From positions 1 to 38,803 of IMG/VR virus record IMGVR_UViG_3300031951_000478: a DNA stretch of 38,803 nucleotides; one strand, written 5' to 3'. How positions within the stretch are numbered: the stretch's first letter is position 1; each line of letters opens with the position of its first letter. The DNA comes from a virus. Shown one piece after another: positions 32,504 to 38,757 of this stretch. Both the position numbers and the translations under genes were made by a program. The notes beneath the pieces were generated by a model. The model saw only the letters and a program-made list of their open reading frames with translations, ran no database searches and had not been told where the DNA came from.

Positions 32504-33037
32504 ATGTCCTCATTCCTGTCAGCCTCCGCTATCGAGGAAATCTCCAAGGAGTCCTCCGGCTCTGGCCGCTACCTCAACCCCGCCAAGATCACCGACGAAG
32601 TCCGAGTGCGGTTCTTCGGCTCCGGCATCACCGGCTTTGAAGCCTGGACCGTGGACAACAAGCCTGTCCGCTGGGAAACCAAGCCCGAAGAACTTCCCGC
32701 CAACATCCGCCAGCAGGAGGGCTTTCAGACCATCAAGCGCTTCATCGCCGGTCTGGTCTACGACTACTCGTCCAACGACTTCAAGATTCTGCAGATCACT
32801 CAGAAAACCCTGATGGATCAGCTCTTCAAGTTCATCTCGGACGAAGACTACGGCGACCCTACCGGCTACGACATCAAGATCAGCAAAACCGGTGAAGGCA
32901 AAAAAACCGAGTACTCCTTGGTTGCCGCCCCACCCAAAGCGATCAAGTCCGACATCCAACAGCGTTTCGACGAGCTGAAGTGCGACCTCAACCGTCTGTT
33001 CGACGGTGAAGACCCCTTCGCTGAAGCTTCCGTCTGA
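32504..33037 (+). CDS. Single-stranded DNA-binding protein
   Basis: The ATG at 32504 (MSSFLSASAIEEISKESSGSGRYLNP) is chosen over an in-frame ATG at 32444, which would fall on the transcription start of the promoter. The 177-residue protein has the layout of a widespread phage ssDNA-binding family: KITDEVRVRFFGSGITGFEAW, VRWETKPEELPANIR, IAGLVYDYSSNDFKILQITQKTLMDQLFKFISDEDYGDPTGYDIKISKTGEG and a helix at the end with an acidic tip (FDGEDPF). It coats the single strand during replication and recombination. It is the first gene of a plus-strand operon and is followed by its own terminator, suggesting much higher output than that of downstream genes. Confidence 0.82.
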   Translation: MSSFLSASAIEEISKESSGSGRYLNPAKITDEVRVRFFGSGITGFEAWTVDNKPVRWETKPEELPANIRQQEGFQTIKRFIAGLVYDYSSNDFKILQITQKTLMDQLFKFISDEDYGDPTGYDIKISKTGEGKKTEYSLVAAPPKAIKSDIQQRFDELKCDLNRLFDGEDPFAEASV

Positions 33038-33045
33038 TCTCCCCC

Positions 33046-33070
33046 GGGGAGCTCACCCCTCCCCTTTTTT
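33046..33070 (+). terminator. Terminator after SSB gene
   Basis: GGGGAG pairs with CTCCCC around a seven-base loop, and six T follow. It probably reduces transcription into the XRE regulator and nuclease genes, which begin 13 bases later. Confidence 0.8.
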
Positions 33071-33082
33071 ACTCCGCACGCT

Positions 33083-33316
33083 ATGGACACCACTCAGCTA
33101 CTCGGGCGCAACATCCGCTTCCACCTATTCCGCACACGGCTGACCCTCCGCGATGTCGCCGAAGCCTCTGGCATATCCCCTTACTCCCTTGGTCGCATGG
33201 CCAGCGGCAAAACCAAGCTGATCGATCCCAACGTTCTCGCCGATCTCATGCGCGTCTTCAAATGCGACGCCAACGCGCTGCTCCTCCCTATCGAGGGCGT
33301 CCCCTATGACGGCTGA
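33083..33316 (+). CDS. XRE/Cro-like repressor
   Basis: A 77-residue protein with a helix-turn-helix of the XRE/Cro type: LRDVAEASGISPYSLGRMASGKTKLIDPNVLADLMRVF has the standard two-helix core, spacing and conserved hydrophobic positions. Such small proteins bind palindromic operators as dimers. It lies after the SSB terminator and overlaps the following nuclease gene by eleven bases. A candidate target is the palindrome upstream of the same operon, which would make it autoregulatory; this is inference. Confidence 0.8.
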   Translation: MDTTQLLGRNIRFHLFRTRLTLRDVAEASGISPYSLGRMASGKTKLIDPNVLADLMRVFKCDANALLLPIEGVPYDG

Positions 33317-33986
33317 AGCCATCCGCGGCCTACCCAAGTACGAGCCGATCCGCTCCCACGAGAACGGCGACCGCAGCTATTCCACCCCGCTTGGCTCCTG
33401 TAGCTCAGTCACCACCATCCTGAGCAATACCCGCGATAACACCGGGCTCCAGCAATGGCGCGAGTCCGTCGGTGAAGCCCGCGCAGACTTCATCTGCAAC
33501 CTCGCCAGCTTCCGCGGCACCCGCCACCACGACGCTGTCGAGCGCTACCTACTCGACGGCACCGAGCCCGGCTTCGACTTTCTCAACACGCCCTACTGGA
33601 ACAGCACGCGCAGCTTCCTCGACCGCATTCGCCGTCCTCTCGTCTGCGAAGGAGCTATCTACCACCCGCTCCGCTACGCCGGCACGTTCGATTGCATCGC
33701 TTATCTAGAGGACGATGGTGAACAGCCCTCTTTGCTGGACTGGAAAACAGCCGATAAAGTCCGCAACCCAGCAAAGATGTACGAATACTCGTTGCAAGTT
33801 GCTGCTTACACCGCCGCCGCTAATTACGTCTACAAACCACAAGGCCTAAATATCACCCGAGCGCTGATCGTCGTAGCTATCCCCGACGAAACGCCTCAAA
33901 TCGAAGAGCTCTCGCTCCGCAAGCTCACCCAGTACATGCAGCACTTCGAGGCTCGCATCAAACGCTTCACCCGGTCCCGCGCATGA
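33306..33986 (+). CDS. PD-(D/E)XK exonuclease, RecB/MGME1-like
   Basis: This 226-residue protein carries the motif set of RecB-family single-strand exonucleases similar to MGME1: SSVTTILSNT, FRGTRHHDAVERYL (His75 and Glu79), CEGAIYHP, then YAGTFDCIAYLEDD with catalytic Asp129, LLDWKTAD with Asp145/Lys147, and EYSLQVAAY with Gln164 and Tyr168. In siphophages such enzymes process ends or flaps during recombination and replication. It overlaps the XRE gene upstream, and its stop overlaps the next start (ATGA). Confidence 0.85.
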   Translation: MTAEAIRGLPKYEPIRSHENGDRSYSTPLGSCSSVTTILSNTRDNTGLQQWRESVGEARADFICNLASFRGTRHHDAVERYLLDGTEPGFDFLNTPYWNSTRSFLDRIRRPLVCEGAIYHPLRYAGTFDCIAYLEDDGEQPSLLDWKTADKVRNPAKMYEYSLQVAAYTAAANYVYKPQGLNITRALIVVAIPDETPQIEELSLRKLTQYMQHFEARIKRFTRSRA

Positions 33987-34372
33987 GCGAAACCACCCCT
34001 ATACACGCTCTGGTTAGCAACGTCATCGGAGGCTCCCTCCTAGTGCAGCACGCCCATGCGCTGGACATCGATCCCGAGCTGCTCGCTGACCCCAGCAGCC
34101 CCGAGTCCTTCGAGCTCTACCGCAAGCTCACCACGCACCTAGGCCTCGACTTTGAAGTCGCCGCTTCGCACGTTCTGAGCTCCGTGACAGCCCTGCTCAT
34201 CGACACCGAGATCAAGGACTACAACGTCCGCTACCTCGCCACCGCGCTCTGGAAAATACTCGGCGATCCCGCACATAACGGCGACGAACCCCCACCGATC
34301 TACAACGAGGCCGCCAAGGCGATGTACGCCTGGACCCTGACCCTTCTCCACCCCACTTTTATCCGCCCCTGA
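33983..34372 (+). CDS. 129-residue unknown protein
   Basis: This helical protein, coupled to the nuclease by an ATGA overlap, has no family I recognise. It contains ALDIDPELLADPSSPESFELYRKL, a central FEVAASHVLSSVTALLIDTEIKDYNVRYLATALWKIL and a C-terminal AMYAWTLTLLHPTF. The pattern of buried Leu/Ala is that of a helical bundle. Position between nuclease and nucleotide kinase suggests a DNA-metabolism helper. Confidence 0.65.
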   Translation: MSETTPIHALVSNVIGGSLLVQHAHALDIDPELLADPSSPESFELYRKLTTHLGLDFEVAASHVLSSVTALLIDTEIKDYNVRYLATALWKILGDPAHNGDEPPPIYNEAAKAMYAWTLTLLHPTFIRP

Positions 34373-34374
34373 TC

Positions 34375-34986
34375 ATGCTCATCGGTATCTACTCTCCCGC
34401 CGCCGGCAGCGGCAAATCTTCCGTCGCCGACCACCTGGTCACACAGCACGGCTTCACCCACCTCAGCTTTGCCGAACCGCTCAAGTCAATGATCAGCTCG
34501 CTGCTCTATGACTTCGGCTATATCCCTCAGGACGCGCACCACGCGACCCACGTCGCCAAAACTGCCCCTCTCCCCGAGATCGATGACAACGTCGACGCTC
34601 GCCACCTGCTTCGCACCCTGGGAACCGAGTGGGGCCGCAGCTGCGTTCACCCCGACATCTGGCTCCGCTGCTGGACTTCCCGCTACATGCGTCTCCAGCT
34701 CCAAGGCATCGAGCGCGTCGTTGTAGACGACATGCGCTTCCTCAACGAAGCCGCCCTCCTCGATCGCTTCGGCGCCCATCTCTGGAAAGTCACGCGCCCT
34801 GGAACTGAGCGCAACACCAACCACGCCTCTGAAGGCGGCCTCGACCACCTCCACGCCCTGACGGACCCCGAGAACGATTGTTCCCTCGCCTTTCACCACA
34901 TCATCGAAAACGACGAATCCCTAGACGCGCTATACAGCCAAGTAGACGACGTCCTCGCGTTTGACTACTTCTCCGCGGTCATATGA
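34375..34986 (+). CDS. Deoxynucleoside monophosphate kinase
   Basis: A 203-residue P-loop kinase with Walker A motif GIYSPAAGSGKSS (Gly11-Ser16), a substrate segment LSFAEPLKSMIS, a LID-like LLRTLGTEWGR segment, and VVVDDMRFLNEA as Walker B-like strand. These are features of T4 gp1-type dNMP kinases, which phosphorylate dGMP, dTMP and modified dNMPs for phage DNA synthesis. The HPDIWLR sequence after TEWGR is also characteristic. The next gene overlaps the stop by four bases. Confidence 0.85.
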   Translation: MLIGIYSPAAGSGKSSVADHLVTQHGFTHLSFAEPLKSMISSLLYDFGYIPQDAHHATHVAKTAPLPEIDDNVDARHLLRTLGTEWGRSCVHPDIWLRCWTSRYMRLQLQGIERVVVDDMRFLNEAALLDRFGAHLWKVTRPGTERNTNHASEGGLDHLHALTDPENDCSLAFHHIIENDESLDALYSQVDDVLAFDYFSAVI

Positions 34987-35168
34987 GCTCACTATCCGTA
35001 GTCGAATTGCGTGCCCACTCCACCAACGTTGAAGACCACATAGCCAGAGTGCTCAACGACTTCAGCGAAATCACTGGAGTAGCCGTCGAAGCTTTAACAA
35101 TCACTCCAGCTTCCACCGCCGATTCCTTCAGCACCACATACTACGTTCAGCTAAAAATCACCCTCTAG
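34983..35168 (+). CDS. 61-residue unknown protein
   Basis: This short acidic protein overlaps the kinase stop (ATGA) and ends in the GTG start of the next gene. It has a helix (VEDHIARVLNDFSEITG) between two strands (VEALTITP; TTYYVQLKIT), a small alpha/beta unit. Its place in an overlapping chain makes it very likely to be translated. Function unknown. Confidence 0.6.
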   Translation: MSSLSVVELRAHSTNVEDHIARVLNDFSEITGVAVEALTITPASTADSFSTTYYVQLKITL

Positions 35169-35371
35169 TGGATCAGCATCTCGCCACCGTCCTACCGCAG
35201 TACATGCGGCTCGCCTCCAGCGCATCTGCCGAAACCATCCGTCGCAACCCCGTCACCGGCCCCTACAGCGAGCTCTACTTCAAACTCGCTCGCCAGCACG
35301 GCCTCACCCACGCCCGAGCCTGGCTACTCGGCTCACTGGTCCGCGACCTTCACAGCTCCGCTGCTTCTTGA
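35168..35371 (+). CDS. 67-residue unknown protein
   Basis: Begins at a GTG sharing a base with the previous stop (TAGTG). The product is helical (YMRLASSASAETIRR, YSELYFKLARQHGLTHARAWLLGSLVRDLH) and lies six bases before the sigma factor gene, so it is probably coupled to it. A role in sigma factor control is possible but unproven. Confidence 0.6.
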   Translation: MDQHLATVLPQYMRLASSASAETIRRNPVTGPYSELYFKLARQHGLTHARAWLLGSLVRDLHSSAAS

Positions 35372-35377
35372 TCAGCG

Positions 35378-36268
35378 ATGTCGGACCTCATCTCCCAGTA
35401 CCTCAGTGACATCTCCCGGCATCCGATCCTCTCGCGCGAAGCCCAGCTCCGTCACGCCTATCGCATCCGCGCATGGGTCGACTACACCCCACCCGGCTCC
35501 ACCGAGCCCGACCGCTCTGCCGCCCCCGCTCACATTGCACGCCCCGGCAAGCGCTCCCTGGACATCATGGTGCGAACCAACCTGCGCTTAGTTGTCCACC
35601 TCGCCAAGCGCTATCAGAACCGAGGCCTCGAACTCAGCGATCTGATCCAGGAAGGCAGCCTCGGTCTCATCCGAGGCATCGAGCTCTTTGACCCAACCCG
35701 CGGATACGCCTTCAGCACATACAGCTATTGGTGGATCCGCCAATCTATTTCACGCGCAATCTATAACTCCTCCCGCACAATACGGCTACCAATAAACGTG
35801 CAGGATCTTTCTACCAAGATCAAGCGCGCCATGCACACGCTGACTGCCTCTTACGGCAGACCCCCCTCCATCGACGAGCTCAGCACCGAGCTCGAGCTTC
35901 CCCATGAGCGCATCACCGAGACCTTGATCAGCTGCACCATTACCAGCTGCACCTCCATTGACGCCCTATGTCAGCTCTCTGATGCCCCCATCTCCGAGGT
36001 ACTCAGCTCTGACAACCCGACCCCGTCAGAAAGCCCAGAACTCACCGTATCCCTCATCGAGCGCGAAGAGCTTCTACAAAAAGCCCTCGCGACCCTCGAC
36101 CCTACGCAACTCCTTGTGGTCCAAGCGATCCACTTTGAGCAACGCAGCCGCCACGAGCTATCCGACGAGCTCGGTATATCCCGCTATTGCATCTCATCGA
36201 TCTACAAAAAAGCTATGCACAAACTAAGAGTAGAGCTCACTTATAACTGGGATGCGTTTAACGAGTGA
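35378..36268 (+). CDS. Phage-encoded sigma-70 family factor
   Basis: This 296-residue sigma factor resembles cyanobacterial group 2/3 factors. Region 1.2 is at 5-30 (ISQYLSDISRHPILSREAQLRHAYRI), region 2 at 64-138 (MVRTNLRLVVHLAKRYQNRGLELSDLIQEG, then GYAFSTYSYWWIRQSISRAI for 2.4), region 3 at 139-180 and region 4 at 236-285. Region 2.4, which reads the -10 box, is close to the consensus. In region 4.2, which reads the -35 box, the usual SRERVRQIEKRAL is replaced by SRYCISSIYKKAM, with the DNA-contacting Arg-Glu-Arg cluster largely lost. It should therefore prefer other -35 sequences or an activator. It ends the plus-strand early operon and would redirect host RNA polymerase to later phage genes. 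Confidence 0.88.
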   Translation: MSDLISQYLSDISRHPILSREAQLRHAYRIRAWVDYTPPGSTEPDRSAAPAHIARPGKRSLDIMVRTNLRLVVHLAKRYQNRGLELSDLIQEGSLGLIRGIELFDPTRGYAFSTYSYWWIRQSISRAIYNSSRTIRLPINVQDLSTKIKRAMHTLTASYGRPPSIDELSTELELPHERITETLISCTITSCTSIDALCQLSDAPISEVLSSDNPTPSESPELTVSLIEREELLQKALATLDPTQLLVVQAIHFEQRSRHELSDELGISRYCISSIYKKAMHKLRVELTYNWDAFNE

Positions 36269-36269
36269 G

Positions 36270-36917
36270 CTACCAGACAGTAAATTCTTCTACTTCTATG
36301 CCCTCCATAGCAAAAGCGTATACACCTGTGTGCTTACAACGATACACTCGCTGATAAATTGTAGAGTAATTTAGTCCTAATTCTTTGCACAAACTCTTAG
36401 CATTATACAGTACTCCCTGATACAGGTACATTGTTTTAGTTACGTGACCTACTACAGGTCTTTTACTACGTAGCACCCTAGATGCAGCTATGCGCACTGT
36501 TTGTTCCTGCGGGGATACGCAGTCTTTATTCCGTCTACTCTTAGCTACTCCGCTTTCATCTCGTCCGTTATCGTCTTGCCATCCTAGCGCTAGTTCTTCT
36601 TTTCCTATGTGCCGGACAACCATACTACCTGGATTTTGACCCGTTTTTAAGTAGTACGCAATCCTATGGGCATAAAATAATCCATGTCCCCGCACAGACA
36701 CTAACCATTTTGCTCCGCTTCTTGAACCAGCTGGTTCACCTATTTTAGCTTTACCATTTTTACTAGCGACTTTCCAAACAAGGCCCGAAGGCGATGTACT
36801 AGATATCTCGAGCAGCTCTTCAACTATTGGTGGAATGGGGCGTGGAGCTCCCTTCCTATTGAGCGCGTAGTGCACATCGGTAAGCGGAAGGCAGCGCTGG
36901 TATGTCTGAGCAGGCAT
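36270..36917 (-). CDS. HNH endonuclease-like protein, probably degenerate
   Basis: The start at 36917 (MPAQTYQRC) is preferred over in-frame ATGs at 36998 and 37055, whose extra residues look non-coding and overlap repeats. The 215-residue protein has an HNH-homing-endonuclease outline: GLVWKVASKNG, a glycine/strand core GEPAGSRSGAKWLVSV, YAHRIAYYLKTGQNP (His84) and VVRHIG (His103), where the standard motif has Asp before the second His and an Asn-rich end. Here that end (LGWQDDNGRD) is poor, so catalysis may be lost. The C-terminal ~60 residues (YLYQGVLYNAKSLCKELGLNYSTIYQRV) resemble DNA-binding NUMOD/IENR repeats. Its DNA is far richer in A/T than all neighbours, a sign of recent acquisition. 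Confidence 0.7.
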   Translation of the reverse strand: MPAQTYQRCLPLTDVHYALNRKGAPRPIPPIVEELLEISSTSPSGLVWKVASKNGKAKIGEPAGSRSGAKWLVSVRGHGLFYAHRIAYYLKTGQNPGSMVVRHIGKEELALGWQDDNGRDESGVAKSRRNKDCVSPQEQTVRIAASRVLRSKRPVVGHVTKTMYLYQGVLYNAKSLCKELGLNYSTIYQRVYRCKHTGVYAFAMEGIEVEEFTVW

Positions 36918-37013
36918 ACAGGTCTCTGAGGTACCCCACAAGCATACCCCCCTACAACTTTTATTTATATACAGTTTTTCTAGCCCAGGATGTGACATAT
37001 CCCCCTCTAGCTC

Positions 37014-37093
37014 AGTCTCGCTGCGACGCAGGGCTGGACTCAACTTGCAACACACCGAGACTCATGTCCCTCAGGTGCGACGCATGAGACTCA
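37014..37093. promoter_or_regulatory. Repeated GAGACTCA/TGCGACGCA sites in control region
   Basis: GAGACTCA occurs at 37057-37064 and 37086-37093, and its reverse partial AGTCTC at 37014-37019. TGCGACGCA occurs at 37022-37030 and 37076-37084. The AGACTCAT half-site (37058-37065) equals one arm of the operator palindrome at 32361-32380. The cluster lies just before the first promoter-like sequence. Confidence 0.6.
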
Positions 37094-37103
37094 CTGGGGT
37101 AGC

Positions 37104-37132
37104 TTGACGGCCGCGCGGTGCCGTGCCAGACT
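37104..37132 (+). promoter_or_regulatory. Promoter-like sequence P1
   Basis: TTGACG (37104-37109), a 17-base spacer and CAGACT (37127-37132). The -10 keeps only the A and final T that sigma-70 needs most. A hairpin (ACGCGC/GCGCGT, then TTTT at 37159-37162) follows at once and may act as an attenuator. Confidence 0.5.
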
Positions 37133-37138
37133 GACCTC

Positions 37139-37162
37139 ACGCGCGCACATCATGCGCGTTTT
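37139..37162 (+). terminator. Weak terminator or attenuator after P1
   Basis: ACGCGC (37139-37144) pairs with GCGCGT (37154-37159), leaving a nine-base loop, and the T-run is only four bases. It lies at the expected beginning of the P1 transcript. Confidence 0.45.
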
Positions 37163-37195
37163 CAGCTCTCATTGCAACCACCTCAGGCGGATCGC

Positions 37196-37224
37196 TTGAC
37201 AGCTGGTTGCCCTTGTGCAACGCT
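37196..37224 (+). promoter_or_regulatory. Promoter-like sequence P2
   Basis: A perfect -35 box TTGACA (37196-37201), preceded by GC as in the other two, a 17-base spacer and AACGCT. Beyond the -10, GCGCAGCC (37239-37246) and GGCTGCGC (37283-37290) form the outer arms of a long stem. Confidence 0.5.
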
Positions 37225-37315
37225 TAAGGGCATCGGGAGCGCAGCCGCCCCGCGGAGCCTAGGCCTCAGGTCAGCTCCCCGTGGCTGCGCGCCGGTACCG
37301 GCTCCGGCCGGTTGC

Positions 37316-37345
37316 TTGACAGATCGGCACCCCACGTGCCACACT
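37316..37345 (+). promoter_or_regulatory. Promoter-like sequence P3
   Basis: TTGACA (37316-37321), preceded by GC, with CACACT after 18 bases (or CCACAC after 17). It is the last of three and sits immediately before the structured non-coding region. Confidence 0.5.
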
Positions 37346-37812
37346 TCATTCAGTTCAGAACCACCAATGCATTAAGCGCAACAGCGCAGCCGATAAAGCG
37401 CGGCCGGCCGGGCGGATCCCGGAGCTATAGCAGCAGTGCGCCCAAACTGACTGGGCGCTAGCTCTTGCACCTCACGGACGGCCTGCTCGGATCACACCGA
37501 GCACGAGGACCGTCGCCGAGATACCCGAACGCCGTAACAGCTGGCGATAGAGGGTGAGGCGACCAGTACCCGATGGCTGGGGGCAAGCAAGCGAACGCGG
37601 AACCTCCTGCAGGAGGGCGCACTGCATGTGTTTTTACCGATCCCGCTGCTGCAGGGGGATCAACGCTGCTCCCGACAGGGATCACAGCGGGTGCACCGGC
37701 CCCTTAACGCCCGGTCTGCAGATACGCCCATAGGGCAGCCCGCCGCTCCGGCTTCACTAGGACGGCCAAGCCCCGGCACACGGCTCTGCCGGGCACAACC
37801 CTTCCCGCCCCT

Positions 37813-37850
37813 GCCGGTGTGGGCTAGTGCTTCGAGCACTACACACCGGC
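37813..37850 (+). other. 16-pair hairpin with three-base bulge
   Basis: GCCGGTGTG pairs with CACACCGGC; inside, TAGTGCT pairs with AGCACTA around loop TCG. Only the three bases GGC (37822-37824) on the left arm are unpaired. All 16 pairs are Watson-Crick, and no T-run follows, so it is not a simple terminator. Confidence 0.9.
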
Positions 37851-37875
37851 CGGCGGGCACAAACCATCTCCCCCA

Positions 37876-37912
37876 GAAGTCCCCCCTGGCGCACTGCGTC
37901 CGGGGGTCTTTT
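37876..37912 (+). terminator. Terminator ending the control-region transcript
   Basis: CCCCC (37881-37885) pairs with GGGGG (37902-37906) over an internal stem with bulges, followed by TCTTTT. The next coding start is 46 bases on. Confidence 0.65.
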
Positions 37913-37957
37913 GGCTGAGGTGCTTTGCATCTCCCTTCTCTAGCTGTGAGTTTCAGC

Positions 37958-38239
37958 ATGTACTTCCAACACCTGTGCGCTAGCAACGACTCCGACGGGA
38001 ATCCGCGCCGTCTGTACGTCCTCGTCGATGAGGAACTCCCTGTGGCCGCCCGTGTTGCCGCATGGGATGAGGGCTACGCCGGCCACCACGCCGTGCCCGG
38101 AATCTGGCGCGAGTGCGCCTACCTCGCCGAACGCATGGACATCACTGTGTCCCTCTACAACGAGCTGCGCCGCAACCTCCCCAGCCCGAAGTGGGCCCAC
38201 GAGGTGCCCGGCTTCGAGCATCTCCGCGAGCTCGTCTGA
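37958..38239 (+). CDS. 93-residue cyanophage-type protein
   Basis: The ATG at 37958 gives MYFQHLCASNDSDGNPRRLYVLVDEE, preferred to an earlier TTG (37925). The chain continues AAWDEGYAGHHAVPGIWRECAYLAERMDITVSLYNELRR and ends in FEHLRELV. Proteins starting MYFQHLC--D--GNPRRLYVL are, as I recall, widespread in cyanophages; no function is known. It begins a right-hand plus-strand group whose codon use is strongly C-ending. Confidence 0.7.
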   Translation: MYFQHLCASNDSDGNPRRLYVLVDEELPVAARVAAWDEGYAGHHAVPGIWRECAYLAERMDITVSLYNELRRNLPSPKWAHEVPGFEHLRELV

Positions 38240-38273
38240 CTGATTCCCGAAACGGTTACCCCGCACCCTCGTT

Positions 38274-38564
38274 ATGTACCGAAACACCTGGTTCCACGGC
38301 CGCGAATCCCTAAGGCAACTGCCCCCCGAGTGCGTCTGTGACTGCTCCGGATCCGGCAACCGCGACGACGACGTATCCGCATGGGTGGACCGCCTCGATT
38401 TCGACGGGCCCGCCTGGCTTTTCCGCGAGTACCTGCGCGGTTTCGACGCATGGGATGCCCGGGATCTGGCTGACCACAACGAGAACCGCAAGCGCGTCTT
38501 GTGGATCTGGGCGTGCAACTGCGCCGAAGAACCCGGCGCCTACGACTACCTCTACCTGGAGTGA
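38274..38564 (+). CDS. 96-residue acidic Trp-rich protein
   Basis: The product begins MYRNTWFHGRESLRQLPPECVCDCSG and contains FDGPAWLFREYLRGFDAWDARDLADHNENRKRVLWIWACNCAEEPG. Two pairs of closely spaced Cys (CVCDC and CNC) are visible, perhaps metal-binding, along with several Trp. It starts 34 bases after the previous gene. Function unknown. Confidence 0.65.
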   Translation: MYRNTWFHGRESLRQLPPECVCDCSGSGNRDDDVSAWVDRLDFDGPAWLFREYLRGFDAWDARDLADHNENRKRVLWIWACNCAEEPGAYDYLYLE

Positions 38565-38567
38565 GTG

Positions 38568-38750
38568 ATGACCTACGAAATCCACTGCACCATCACCGAC
38601 GAGCTCGGCACCCGCACCGCCCCCACCGGCATCTGGGGGTGGAGCCGTGCCGACCTCGTGCTGGAACTCGCCGGCCTAACCCGCCGCAACCCGGACTGCA
38701 CCTTCCACATCGAGGAGTGCATCCCCGAGGACGCCTTCAACGCCTACTGA
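38568..38750 (+). CDS. 60-residue unknown protein
   Basis: From the ATG at 38568 (a GTG one codon earlier is also possible) this protein reads MTYEIHCTITDELGTRTAPTG, then IWGWSRADLVLELAGLTRRNPDCTFHIEE and ends EDAFNAY. A beta-alpha-beta pattern is likely. It follows the preceding stop by three bases, so the genes belong to one operon. Confidence 0.62.
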   Translation: MTYEIHCTITDELGTRTAPTGIWGWSRADLVLELAGLTRRNPDCTFHIEECIPEDAFNAY

Positions 38751-38757
38751 TCCGCCA

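Larger units (their letters stand above)
37352..37912 (+). ncRNA. Candidate structured non-coding RNA (~560 nt)
   Basis: No reading frame here looks like a protein, yet the sequence is full of inverted repeats: 37408-37422, 37438-37458 (GCGCCCA/TGGGCGC), 37477-37514 (GACGG/CCGTC around GCTCGG/CCGAGC), 37603-37616 (14-base palindrome), 37642-37691, 37772-37793 and the long hairpin at 37813-37850. A promoter-like P3 lies at the left and a terminator at the right end, so one transcript of about 560 bases is predicted. I see no match to tmRNA, RNase P, group I or group II introns. The part 37352-37407 holds no evident structure. Confidence 0.5.

Noticed and set aside
37118-37986. Several frames of 75-108 residues in the control region on both strands.
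   Set aside because: All are Pro/Ala/Arg/Cys-rich without ribosome-binding sites, and they run across promoter boxes and hairpins; protein-coding is unlikely.
658-38607. CGAGCTCG appears 19 times by my count, far above chance, like a HIP1-type octamer.
   Set aside because: Most copies read as Glu-Leu (GAG CTC) after a C-ending and before a G-starting codon, so codon preference explains them mostly; copies are absent between 14.2 and 26 kb where codon use differs.
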